From positions 310,001-374,000 of the forward strand of contig NC_092310.1 in assembly GCF_036785885.1 (NCBI RefSeq): DNA of 64,000 nucleotides, written 5' to 3'. The notes below the pieces were generated by a model, which searched no databases, was not told the DNA's origin, and saw only the letters and a list, made by a program, of their open reading frames with translations. Both the position numbers and the translations under genes were made by a program. The stretch comes from Coffea arabica. Lineage: Eukaryota > Streptophyta > Magnoliopsida > Gentianales > Rubiaceae. This document shows, piece by piece, positions 12,250-23,900 of the stretch (the stretch's first letter is position 1; every line of letters starts with the position of its first letter).

Positions 12250-12282
<33 letters not shown>
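11672..12282 (+). mobile_element. SINE interrupted by a hAT MITE
   Basis: The body at 11672-11889 matches a second copy at 53760-53978 in order: CACCACCAAAGC, TTAAG, a B-box-like GAGTCCAAAC, GTGGTTCAGT and a GGTTCC..CCCT 3' part. The 3' part resumes after the inserted MITE and runs into a TA repeat at about 12255-12290. An 18 bp duplication TATATATAATACGGCAAT flanks it (11654-11671 and 12283-12300), although its first bases are microsatellite-like. Confidence 0.6.
11890..12224. mobile_element. hAT-type MITE (GTCGAG family) inside a SINE
   Basis: The 335 bp element has left end TAGGGTTGCAAACGAGTCG and right end CGTTTGCAGCCCTA. Its imperfect 8 bp duplication is CCTCTAAT versus CTCCTAAT. It splits the SINE 3' region, so it inserted after the SINE. 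Confidence 0.7.
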
Positions 12283-12293
<11 letters not shown>

Positions 12294-12767
12294 CGGCAAT
12301 GTTCGACCTTCAATTTCATTTTGTTTTTTTGAGCTCCAAACTGAATGGGCTGACAGGTATGGGAAGAAAACAAGTTGGAAAAGTGAAACGGTAACATATT
12401 TTGAAATGGAGGAGGGAGGATGGGTAGAAGACGGAAATGCAGCAGTTGGGCGAGTCGAGTACAGATTAGTAGGGAAGCAGCGGGGGAGTGAGTGTGGACC
12501 ATTGTCCCAAAGCGACAAAGCAAAACCAAGTTGGGAACCGAGTCCACACTCATTTCCCCTTTTTCCTTTCTATTCTCTCTCTCTCTCCACTCCTCGCTCA
12601 GTCGTCATACTAGCTACTTACCCACTCACTTTTCCACCGTCCTCTCCTTTTTTACCCCTCGTGTCCCAAATTTTTATCACATCACACCAAAAATGGGATC
12701 AATCGTAAATGTCAATAGGAGTAAAAAAAAAAAAAATTCATTAGAAAGATCAAATTAATATTAATTA

Positions 12768-12933
12768 GTGTGTTTGGATTGTAAATTATTTGAAATATTT
12801 TTACTGTAACACTTTTTGTAATGTGATGTATGTAAGATAAAAAGATAATTAAGAAGATAAAAAGGTATATTAGAAATTGTAATGGTGATGTCAGCAAATA
12901 TATTTGGCCAAATAATTGGCTGTCCAAACACAC
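12768..12933. mobile_element. Tourist-like MITE
   Basis: Ends are GTGTGTTTGGATTGTAAATT and, on the other strand, GTGTGTTTGGACAGCCAATT. TTA precedes and TCA follows. It is 166 bp and non-coding. Confidence 0.6.
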
Positions 12934-12953
12934 TCATGCATGAACTAGATGTA

Positions 12954-13181
12954 GCTGTTTGGATTGCATTTTTTTTGAATTTTTGTTTGTAAAAAGTTAC
13001 TGTAATGATTTAATATATATGAGATAAAAAAATACGTTAACAGAAAATAAAATAATTTTTTTAAAAAAATTATAATTCAAATATTAATATTTTTTATAAA
13101 TATATTTTTTATTTTATATATATTAAATTGTTACAGTAATTTTTTTATAAAAAATTTAAAAAAATGCAATCCAAACGTGCG
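12954..13181. mobile_element. fold-back MITE with long inverted repeats
   Basis: Almost the whole 228 bp is one imperfect palindrome. The left arm reads GTTTGGATTGCATTTTTTTT and continues through ACTGTAATGATTTAATATAT, and the right arm mirrors this for about 90 bases. Its transcript would form a long hairpin. It lies about 70 bp upstream of the neprosin-gene TATA box. Confidence 0.65.
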
Positions 13182-13251
13182 AGTGCTACTTTATGGCGAG
13201 GGCGAGGAGGCAGGGTAGGAGAGGGGGATGGAGCCACTAGTATAAGGTGCA

Positions 13252-13259
13252 TATATAAA
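13252..13259 (+). promoter_or_regulatory. TATA box of the neprosin-family gene
   Basis: TATATAAA lies 458 bp before the chosen ATG. A start site about 30 bp downstream would give a leader of roughly 430 nt, rich in purine and CT runs. Inferred from position and sequence only. Confidence 0.45.
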
Positions 13260-13716
13260 TAGATTTATTGGATTTTTGGGCTGGAAGAAAGAAAGATAGA
13301 TAGGGGGGTGGAGGAGAAATCGACCCTTTTTTTTTTCTTTTCTACTTACTAGCTTTTCTTTCTTTTAGACTGAAACCCAACTTTGGAGTTGGGAACGCAA
13401 GGAGGAGAAAGGGGAAAGAGGGTGCGCAGGATAAGGATTCTAGGAGCACGTACTAGAGAGTAGTGGTTGTTCTAGAGGGAGGCTGCTGCTGCTCCAAGGA
13501 CTCTCGTGCTAGTACTCTGCTTCATTGTCCGTCCATCAATCCATCCATCCGTCCATGGTTCAGCTGCCTTTTCGGTGCACGAAACGCATTACTCTTGTTG
13601 TAGTGTAGTGTAGTGTGGTGTGGTAGTGAAAGTTGAAAAAGCCAAACCTCCTTCTCCTACTCTCATTTTTTAACCTTTAAAGTTTTTGCTTAGTTGGGCT
13701 TGGTGGGGTGAAGAAG

Positions 13717-16650
13717 ATGGCGGGTGCTGAGCTGTTTGGCACCAGCTGCTGCCAGCAGAGGAGGAGGAGGAGAAGAGGGGTTAGTTTAGGAGTGAGAGTG
13801 GCCGTTTTGTTCCTCATTTACCTGTGCGGTGTTGGTGGCGGTGGCGGTGGCTTCATCTCGCTATCTAGCGCCGCTAGATTGAGTGGTGTTTCAAGGCAGA
13901 AACTAGAGGTCCATAAGCACCTGAAGAGGCTCAACAAGCCTCCTATCAAAACCATTCAGGTTCCCTCTGGCTGCCTCTTTTACTACCAGCTCTTTTTTGA
14001 TTTGTTTTGTTTTTGGGGGTGGGAGGATACTTCTTTTTTCTTGTTTGTTTCACTTTCTTTCCATCTTCCCGTGAGTTTGCAGTTGATTTTTCAAAGAATG
14101 TGTGTGGATGCAAGAAGATTGAGTTTTTTTAGATCTTCTCTGCAAGCATTAGTACGATTTTCCAAAAATGTGGGATGAATTTCTACTCTCTTTTATTCTA
14201 ATGCATTGAATCTCGACTCCTTTTTCTGATTTTCCTTGGCCTCCATTTAATGCTTGAAGGGTATTTACGCCGCTTTTATGATTTCAGTTTTTCTTCTCTC
14301 TTTCTTGGGTTTTCCTGGCCAGTAAAGTTGCAATCATACTCTGATCATTCCAAGCACCTACCCCCGGGTCCTGTTATCCTCTAGCTCCAATGATTCCATT
14401 CTTCTTTTCTTTCCGTGGATTTTCTTGGTGGTTTGATTCGTGTTTTTTTCTACATTAAATGTTTAGTTTTCCCACTGACTGAGCAGATTTTCTTCTTGCT
14501 AGTCCTTTATTTCAATATTGCCTTGAATTATCTTGGCAGAGGAGGAGATTTTAGGCCTGCAAAAGCAAATTTTTGAGCATGAAAGATCTGATTTTTTTTT
14601 CATATAATGATAATGATGAACAGAGCCCAGATGGGGATATCATTGACTGCATACCCGTCTCTCATCAACCGGCTTTCGATCACCCTTTCCTCAAGGACCA
14701 CAAGATACAGATGAGGCCAAGCTACCACCCCGAAGGGCTTTATGACGAGAACAAGGTGTCCGAGGGAACTAAGCAGAGCAGAGCAAACCCCATCACTCAG
14801 CTGTGGCACATGAATGGGAGGTGTCCTGAGGAGACTATACCCGTGAGAAGAACAAAGCAAGATGATGTCTTGAGAGCCAGCTCTGTCAAGAGATATGGAA
14901 AGAAGAAGCACAGAAGCATCCCCAAGCCCAGGTCTACTGACCCTGACCTCGTCAATCAAAGTGGTCATCAGGTACACTAAGCTACCGTTGCTGCCTCCTT
15001 CTTTCTTCTTTCTTTCAACACCAAAAGAAGAGAAAGAAAGAAAGAAAGAAATGAGAAATCGACTTTCTTTCTTTTTTACTTGTTTATTGATTTTCTTTTT
15101 TCCTCTTAAAGTTGCTTTAAAATTCTGAAGCAAATGCTTTTATTTGTTTTCCGGGGACCAGCATGCAATAGCATATGTTGAAGGGGACAAGTATTATGGA
15201 GCAAAAGCAACCATTAATGTTTGGGAACCCAAAATCCAGCAGGCCAATGAGTTCAGCCTGTCTCAACTATGGATATTGGGTGGTTCTTTTGGTGAAGATC
15301 TCAACAGCATTGAAGCTGGCTGGCAGGTATGGTACTTTTGACTAAAACCATTTCAATTTCTGCATGACACGTATTGATGTAAACGCTTGGATGGTGGTAT
15401 TGATGTAAGACTTCAAGATGCTTTTAATATACGTTTTGCACTATTTTAGCCTGATTGAAAGATGCATGTGATTGATTTCTAACAGGTGAGCCCGGACCTT
15501 TATGGTGATAACAACACAAGGCTTTTTACCTACTGGACTGTAAGTTGCTCAAAGATTTGTTCTTCTCAAATGAGTTTCATCTACTATCCTACTGATGAGT
15601 GACAATAATGGCTTCTTATGCATCCCTTGGCTTAAAATTTGCAGAGTGATGCATATCAGGCCACGGGTTGCTACAATCTGCTTTGCTCAGGGTTCATTCA
15701 AATCAACAGTGAAATAGCAATGGGTGCAAGCATCTCCCCTGTTTCTGCCTTTAGAAATTCCCAATATGATATCAGTATACTCGTCTGGAAGGTAAAATCC
15801 CAAACTTGCACCATCCTTCCCCTTCTGTGCGGTCAGAGGTTGGTGAGCACTTACCATAGAAGTTTTTTTAATGAGAAAAATGAAGGTGATCAGTCAAGTC
15901 AAGGTTGGATTTGGGCATCATTATGCAGGAAAAGTAAACTGTAGACAACACAATAAAATAAATTTTGGTGAAAGTAGAAGAGTATTTTATTCTTGAGAGG
16001 CTGAGAGAATCTTGGCATTTGAACTCTCTGACCAATCAACCAGCCTCATGTGGTGGGCTTGATTAGGAGTTTAAGCTCCACTTGTTCCAATTATTACCAG
16101 AGCTTTAACTAGTTTCACTGGAAGCTCCTCTGGATTAATTCTTTGACCAAGTTTGATGTGGGCACATGACCATTACTTTATTACACTAGTATCTTGATTT
16201 ATTAGAATTCGTGTGTTTATATCAGTTTATCGATCAAGTTCTGAATATCTTCATCTTGATAACGTTGTGAAGGATCCAAAAGAGGGGAATTGGTGGATGC
16301 AATTTGGGAGTGACTATGTTTTGGGATACTGGCCATCTTTCTTGTTCTCATACTTGGCAGACAGTGCTTCCATGATTGAGTGGGGTGGGGAGGTGGTGAA
16401 TTCAGAACCAGATGGGAAGCACACCTCAACCCAAATGGGCAGCGGTCATTTCCCTGAAGAGGGCTTTGGCAAATCAAGCTATTTCAGGAATGTTCAAGTG
16501 GTTGATAGCTCCAACAATCTCAAGGCTCCCAAAGGTCTTGGCACCTTTACTGAGCAGTCCAACTGCTATGATGTCCAGACTGGCAGCAATGGGGATTGGG
16601 GCCATTACTTTTACTTTGGAGGCCCTGGTAGAAATCCCAATTGCCCTTGA
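13717..16650 (+). CDS. neprosin-family (DUF4409/DUF239) secreted protein
   Basis: Six exons join in frame: 13717-13959, 14624-14971, 15162-15326, 15486-15539, 15645-15791 and 16273-16650, giving 444 residues, normal for the family. The ATG at 13717 is used because the upstream in-frame codon is GTG. Residues 15-20 are six arginines, then a hydrophobic segment at about 27-38 acts as signal peptide or anchor. The activation-peptide domain (DUF4409) spans about 80-195 and the neprosin domain (DUF239) about 205-440, with GNWWMQFG at 324-331 and the family-typical C-terminal GGPG. Neprosin from Nepenthes is a glutamic, proline-cleaving peptidase. E248 in IEAGWQV and E359 in WGGEVV are the likely counterparts of its two catalytic glutamates, though no alignment was run. 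Most plant relatives are of unknown function, so a peptidase role is inferred. All introns are GT-AG. Confidence 0.92.
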
Positions 16651-18812
16651 ACAACTACCCAAACCCCACAAAGGAAAAAAAATAAAAAGTAACTACTTCC
16701 TCTGTATTATCCGATGTAGTCTCCTACCTTTTACCCCTCTCTAGATCTGTCTCTCTCTCCTCATTGTACACCACCACCACCCCTCTTTTTTCCATTTTGG
16801 TTTAGGTCGAGTTAGTAAAAATGCCACCTCTTCAGTAGTTGGAAGTTTTGTCCCTCTTGATAAGTAAAATTGGGGGGGAAGCGGCCTCAGTTTCTCAGAA
16901 GCTCAAAAGAAACGGGGCCTTTGTTAGTTTCTTTATAGCAGTTTCTTTCTTTGATGCTCCGCTCTTGGGAGTGCTATTGTGACTAGAAATGGTTTGAGTG
17001 TAGTAGCCTAATTGCAGCCTAAATTAATTCTGCAGTACAGGAAAACAAGAAGAGAGTGTATGTGTGGAAAAGCTGTTTTGTTAAATGTGGATTCAAGTAG
17101 ATAGATACGAGTGGTTTGATTACAATTATTGCTCCTAGAGATGCATGCATGCTTCTCGTCTCTGCATGTGAGCCGATAACATTCAACATCACCTTTTCGT
17201 AAAGTGGCACTCCTATTCCTCCTATATATAGAAAACGATAATGCCCACCTCTCCGACAAATGGCTGTTCATGCAAACGATAATGGCCATTGAAAAATCAC
17301 CAGGCTTTCGATCTGGGATTCATGATGGAAGGAAAGAGTATATGGTGTGATTGATTGGTGGGTCTCATATTTTCTTCCGGCTGCAGAAGGGGGGGGGGGG
17401 ATCCCAGTTATACTGCCAGACGCATATAAATAATTTCAGTGGGATTCGTTTATGGTGGTATGGGGTTTTAGTTTTTGGGGTATGTAATTGTTTCTGATCA
17501 CTGATCAGATCGATTTTCATTCATGGGATATTGCTCAAACAAGCATTTATTAAAGCTTTCAATGTTATTAGTAATTGAATGTACCGAGTTCCACTCCCTG
17601 CAGCAGCTTAGCAGGCAATAAAAATTGGTGGATTTCTCGACAGCCAAAAAAATCTCTCATTTTGTGTTGGTGGTGCGCGTAAATAAATCACTTGAAACGA
17701 ATCACCTTGTCAAGGCAATATACGAAAGAGAAGCAGAGTGCCTAAGAGGTGTTTTGAGTGCAGACAACTTGTCTGCAACAATTTCTTAACTCACATACAT
17801 TAAATCGTTATAATATCTTTTTTTATAAAAAGGAATCAGGCAGTAGGCAACAATTAAGGGCGGGCGGGCGGGGGTGGAGGGGGAGTGGGAAGGCACAAAC
17901 TGTTTTAACTATGTATAATGCACATTCTTCGAGCCAAATTCTCCGGGGCAATTAAACCCTACCCTACCCACCTTCTTCATCAAAGTTTTGGTTCTTCTTT
18001 ACCGTATGGAAGGAAGGAATGAATGGGATTGTTGTTGAAGAAGAAGGTTCTGATTCAGCGTCCGGCCCCCAAAACTAATTAGAGGATTCCGGACAGCAAC
18101 TATTCTATTAGCAAAGACAACCACTACATACCAAATAATATTCTACTATGAAACACAAATAATAATGGTACATATCGAAATACTGCCACATTGCATGTTC
18201 AGCTAGCCCTTGGCTTTGATGATGATTTCCTTCTTCCAAAGAAAACAAAGGGCTCTCTGGATCCACATTGATTCTCTTTTTCATCCAAGAATCAAAAGAG
18301 TGGGTAGGAGTTGCATGCATTAAACTTGATAGGGAGTGGGAATTAGGGTTCAGGAGTATTTATTGGGGTACTGCCTGCGTACTCCAACTTCAAGATCTCT
18401 CCATGCAGACACAAACTCAAAAAAATTGTAGATGAAATATTGAATCTTATTTGTTTGAATCAACATAAGAAAAAAAAAATATAAAAGTTGCTTTATATTG
18501 CAACAAAAAAACGTGGAGCATTTTTAGCAGGCCCGAATACGGATCACAAAATGACTGATCCTATTTTATAGTTTGGGTCGACATTTTTATATCCGACCAA
18601 TGAACACATCTAACTATAAGTCGTGGAGCATAAGTAAAATAGATTTATATTGCAATTTAAATTAGCATTTGTTTAATTTTGATATCCAGTGGATGTTCAT
18701 TAAAATGAATGAAACTAAGTCTTAATTTTTTCTTCTTCTTTTTTTGTTTGAAAAAAAAAATGAAATGTTTAATTTCAATCTAAATGAAGTGTGCTAGTTA
18801 ACCTGCTGCAGT
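16651..18812. other. 3' flank of neprosin gene and spacer
   Basis: The first few hundred bases are probably the 3'UTR. A G10 run lies at about 17391-17400 and a (GGGC)n-like tract at about 17859. The minus-strand frames at 17008-17289 and 18108-18320 have no recognisable domain. Confidence 0.4.
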
Positions 18813-19509
18813 TAGGGGTGGGCAAAATTATCCGTTAATTCGAAAACCTGTCATATCCGATCCCTCTCCTCCAATCCGAAAATTAGAATATCTGATTTTT
18901 ATTATTTGATCGGATCAAAAGAGGGTCGGGGTACCCGCTAAGATGCGGGGCGAGTTAGGGTCACATAATTAAAAAATCGCGGGTACCCGATCCGTCCCGT
19001 ATATATATATTTTTTATTTTTATTTTTATTTTTATACACACACTATAAAATAATAAGAACTAAATAAGTAATTTTATTGAACAAATTGCATTACAAATAT
19101 GAGAGACTATAGTTTATTTACAAGATTCATTTGTAGAGATCATGATCTTATATTTTATAGAAAAAAATTTAATTAATGTGGAACATATATATTAAAAATT
19201 ATGCTACTTATTTCAAATTTTTATTGATTTCAAATTCTTTTAATTTTTTTCCTTTATCTTTTATTTTCTTCATATGCTTGTTTCTTGTTGGGAAACCTTT
19301 TTTTAGAAAAAAAATTATTAAATCTTAGATGAATGTGTAAAATATAAAATTAAATTTGTATAAATCATTTTTTTAAAATTTAATGATAAATGGGGCGGGA
19401 CGGGTGCCCGTTGATATGCGAGGCGGGTAAGGATCATGCTGACCCGCAAGGTACGGGTCGAGTCAGCTAAATGGTGAATGGGGCCGGTATCTGACCCGCG
19501 CTCACCCTA
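18813..19509. mobile_element. 697 bp hAT-type non-autonomous element
   Basis: It starts TAGGGGTGGGCAAAATTATC and ends GCGCTCACCCTA. It is flanked by near-identical 8 bp duplications GCTGCAGT (18805-18812) and ACTGCAGT (19510-19517). Sub-terminal arms contain GGGTACCCG-type palindromic words. The core is over 80% A+T by eye and lacks a transposase frame. Confidence 0.7.
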
Positions 19510-19517
19510 ACTGCAGT

Positions 19518-20615
19518 TCAAAAAATTCTATTAACATGGTTAGGATAAAATGCCTTATATTACACTGGAGAATATACTCCCGTAAGAGATAAATGATAGT
19601 AAATAGGTAAATCACATATTCTTGCAATTATTTGGATGAGGAAATTATACTATAGTAAGTATTGATTAAACTTTCGTAGTTTCATCCACAAAATCGAGTC
19701 CGTTAATGGTGTGAGAATCTCTCTCATGAGTATTTTATTTATTTACTCTCTTTATTATTATTATTATTTTGTGGGTGTGTGTGGTAAGTTAATAATTAGC
19801 AATGTCCTAGCCCAATAATCATGTTTCCGGGTACTTTGGTAATTTACCTCAAAATTCTCATTCTTGTCTGAAAACCTTTGTGGTCCTACGCTCAATTTGG
19901 GAGATTGGTCACACTCTCCCTCCCAGCCTCTCCATTCTTTCCCATAATTAAATCCTTGCCGTTGATGCTCGATTCTTACTTGAGCGTACCATCACGCTCC
20001 AGCATCTCGTTTGGACGAAATGTTCGGCACCAGACACAATAGCCCTGGCTGTTACAATATTTTATTTCAGTGGTAGTAACATAAGTGAGGATAATTACAT
20101 CAGCAGTCCTCCAGGGCAGGACAGGACAGGACAGGAGGTCTCACAGATCTTCTTACTATTATCCATTGAGCCTCAATTTTTCTTACCTTTACTCTTTTCT
20201 ATTGTCTTCTCCAAGCCCCTAACTTTTCTTTTTTTCTTTTTTGTTTTTACTTTACTGTGTGAACACACGCACATTTACACACACATAAGGTGGGAGAAGG
20301 GTTTAATTTCTCCATTGATTCTTGACCTGAAATGAAACAAGCCCGCATAATTTAGACTTCCAAGACTTGTTTTTTACTTGCTCCCCTTCCTCTCTCTAGA
20401 CTTTCTCTGCCTAAATTCTTTGGAGCCCACTGGAGAAAACCCTAGCTTCAGTTTTTTTTTTTTTGCTTTTCTTTTTAGGCTCAATTATGGTTTTGGAATT
20501 ATTAGCTTAAAAGTCCTAACTTTTGGAGCTGGGATTTACCAAATAATGCTCCAAATTGTGCCTGCCCACCGAGAATTTTGGCCATGACCTGCTCATTTGA
20601 GCCCACTCCACTGAA
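19518..20615. other. DEK1 upstream region and likely 5'UTR exon
   Basis: Contains GGACAGGACAGGACAGGAGG near 20117 and pyrimidine-rich tracts before the likely non-coding first exon that ends at 20615. The transcription start was not located. The open frame at 20378-20587 lies within the leader and lacks coding character. Confidence 0.35.
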
Positions 20616-20952
20616 GTAAGTAAATGGCTCTCAAGTTTTCATCTTTTTTTTTTCTCCCCTTTCTTTCTTTTTGTTGAATTAGAATTGTCTGTGTTAATTT
20701 GGCTATGTTTCTTTAGCTTTTGGGCAGTTGGTGATGAAGGCTTTTAGTCCTTTCTGGTGCTAAAAAGTTTTGATCTTGATGTCTATGGGATGAGCAACAA
20801 GTAGCCAATTTAGCATTTTTATACTTATCCCTTTTTAAGGAAGCTTTTGATCAATTTTTTCCCCCTTTAATAGAAGTTTGAATTTTCATGTGAATGTTGA
20901 ATTTTTGTCATTAAAATAGCTTCATATGTTTTTTTTTCCCTGTTATTGGCAG
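20616..20952 (+). other. probable 5'UTR intron of DEK1
   Basis: The donor CTGAA|GTAAGT and the acceptor TTGGCAG| before TTGAGAGAGG bracket 337 bp just upstream of the ATG at 20992. Inferred from splice motifs only. Confidence 0.45.
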
Positions 20953-20991
20953 TTGAGAGAGGAAAGGGTGTGTGGATTGTGGAAGGAGGGA

Positions 20992-23900
20992 ATGGAGAGG
21001 AATGGGTTGATGTTGGCTTGTGTACTGTCCGGGACACTTTTCTCTGTTCTCAGTTCAGCTTCTTTTGCTATACTCTGGGCAGTCAATTGGCGTCCATGGC
21101 GTATTTATAGGTAATAATTGATCTAGCTTAAGTTTGGCATTTTCTCTTCAAATTTTTACTCTAGTAATTGCGTTCTTGATTCTTTGTGATCAAGTATTTA
21201 TTATTGTTCCCTTTTCATTTGCTACTGTGAGTATGTAAAACTAAATGTACAATTATTGTTTGTGAGATATAGCTCGCCACGTGTTAAAGTTAGCGGAAGA
21301 CCGGTTTTTTGCTACATTGTGCCTAAGAAATACAAGTGAAACTTGAATTGCTGCCACTTACGGTTGCGCTCAGTTGAGTTATATTTTAGTAAATGTGGTC
21401 TTTTGGAAGTTGTTTATTACGCTGTAATAAATACCAGCTTGATTCTCTAATAGGCAAAGAAAAAATAACAGATCGTTGAGTGAACAGAAAAGGTGTGGAG
21501 GTTAGAACAGGAAATGCAAATAGATAGAGGTAGTAGACATTCTAATATAATGTTGCTATTCAATCGCTACAAATGTATCAATCTTGTGTTCGGTAAAGAT
21601 TCGAATACCAAAACTATGAACAGAAGAAACTTATATCTTGCACGTTCAAAATTGGTTGTCTGTCTAATCAGGGAGCCTGGAAGTCCACTATCTGGAAGTA
21701 AGATTCACTTCTAATACTTCATATTCATTTAAGCAGCATTTGTAAATGCTTTTCCAATGAGGCATTGGATAAAGATGTTTGTGTTTCTCACTTGCTTATA
21801 AAGAACTTGGCTACCTTTGCAAAATGGTGAATATAAGTGCTATAGTTTTCTTGCTGTATACACACTGGAGAGTTCGAGGGTCAGAAATTAGTTATATTGC
21901 ATTGTCTAGCGGTAGTTAATTATTGCTTATTCTCCTTTAGTCATGACTTTCTTCTTCAAAGTCTAGTTGGTTTTTATATTTCAAACGCACCTATTGAAGC
22001 AATTGGAATGAAAAAGGAGATGTTTTTATTGTAGAATGTTTGTTCATCTCACCAGGAAGGACATTTATATTAAGAATTTAACAGCAGTCCAGTTGGTTAT
22101 CAGTTCATTGTAAAAGGATTTGAGGTTGTTTTTCCTAGTTACCTTCTTATATCAATTGTCTATATAATCGTAGATCATAATCCAGTTTGTCTATCTGGCT
22201 AGACTCGGAGAATTTTGGATTCACAGACTGCGATTGGTTCACAAGGACATATTCAACAGGATGCTGATAGCTTTTTAGAAGTGGTGTGATAATCATGTGG
22301 ATAGTGGTTAATTTTGTTTAGTCACTTAAGAAGCAAAAGGATAAGATTGATTGTATCGCGTTGTGACTTAACATCTTGTGGCAAAGGAAAGGCACTGTGG
22401 GCAATTGTTTGGCTGAACTCAACGATAATAGCAGGGGTCTTTTAAATTTATGCCCTTTCTGAATTCTCAAAGCCACTCTATCCATTGCTGCTTAAGCTTT
22501 TTAATAATATAGGTTTTATTCCTATTGAAAAAGGCTGTAGTTAGATGGGGTTTTAATACATTTTGATGCTGGCATTGCTCCTCTGCCCTGTCTGTGTAGA
22601 GTTTCAAATTTTCAGATGAATATATCTCTCAGGTTTCTACAGCCCATGTTGAAGATGCTTAGCCTCTTGTATTTTTCACGGTATCAAAGAGTGAAAGCAC
22701 CAAAAATCTAATGTAGAGGCTGACTAATGTCATTGGTCTTCTGCCATTGGCCATTTTTCTTTTCTTTGGTTTTAATTTGTCTTTTTATAGCTTTTGCTAT
22801 TCCAATATTCTTTTCTGTCTACATTGTGTGGCTGACAACAGAATATTATTTTGCTTTCCTAAAAGGAAATCAGGTCATACAATTGCTAAGAAATTCTCTC
22901 TTTAGGTTCACATAGAAGGAACATTTGGTCCAAATCAATGCAGTAGAAAAGATTTGTCTGTACCTATCTGCTTGCACGTTTGTGTCAGAAATGCAACTTT
23001 CTGTTAATCTGACAACTTATTTTTGAAATATTTTAAAGTTGGAGTAAGATACCATCTCTTGAGATTTTGTAGGTAAAAATACTGTGTTTCCGATGATCTC
23101 TGACAGAATGCAAGCAATAGGTGTTTTACTAGCATTTATAATGGATTATGTTCAAGTTATTAGCATCCAGCTTGATCTATTCCCAGATTTACTTGAACTC
23201 CTAAGGAGTAGAAACTGCGTGATATCCTTAGGATTTCTGTTTTAAAAGCGCCTTATGTTGATTCTTTTGTGCATAGGCGCCATAGATTAGTCAGAAGTTG
23301 TGTACTGGTTCAATCTTTCACAAGTTGTTGAAATGAAAATGAGTTTCATGAGTGATTTAATTTTATATACTTGTTAATATTTTGCAATTTCAGTTGGATC
23401 TTCGCTAGAAAATGGCCTGGATTCTTGCAAGGGCCTCAGTTGGGAGTATTATGTGGTTTTCTATTCTTCTCTGCATGGATAATTGTCGTTTCTCCAGTTG
23501 CAGTGCTCATTTTGTGGGGATGCTGGTTGATTTTGATACTTGGTCGAGATATAATTGGTTTGGCTGTAATAATGGCTGGTATTGCTCTTCTGTTAGCTTT
23601 CTACGCAATAATGCTTTGGTGGAGGACACAATGGCAAAGCTCAAGTATGTAATATGTTGGTTTAATTATTTATTTCGTGAAAAATTATAACCTTGATTGT
23701 ATTATTTAATACAAGACAACTTACAAATTTTTGTATGTGTACAAGTTTTAAAGAATAATCAGGTTGAAACTTTCTAATTGATGAAGCGCATTACGAAGAA
23801 ACAAAAAAACTAATTATTTTTTGGCAGACTCATGCATTTTTTTTTCTCAAGTTAGTTGACTATAATTCTATAGCTTTTTAATCTTATCAGCATGATTTAC

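Noticed and set aside
12089-12758. Several overlapping open frames of 88-154 residues
   Set aside because: They run through TA microsatellite, MITE arms and CT-rich DNA, and their composition is low-complexity.
14600-15133. 177-residue minus-strand open frame
   Set aside because: It is antisense to exon 2 and intron 2 of the neprosin-family gene and has no domain. The plus-strand exon explains the open frame.
20378-20587. 69-residue upstream open frame before DEK1
   Set aside because: It lies in a pyrimidine-rich leader with no domain. The DEK1 start at 20992 matches the family N-terminus.
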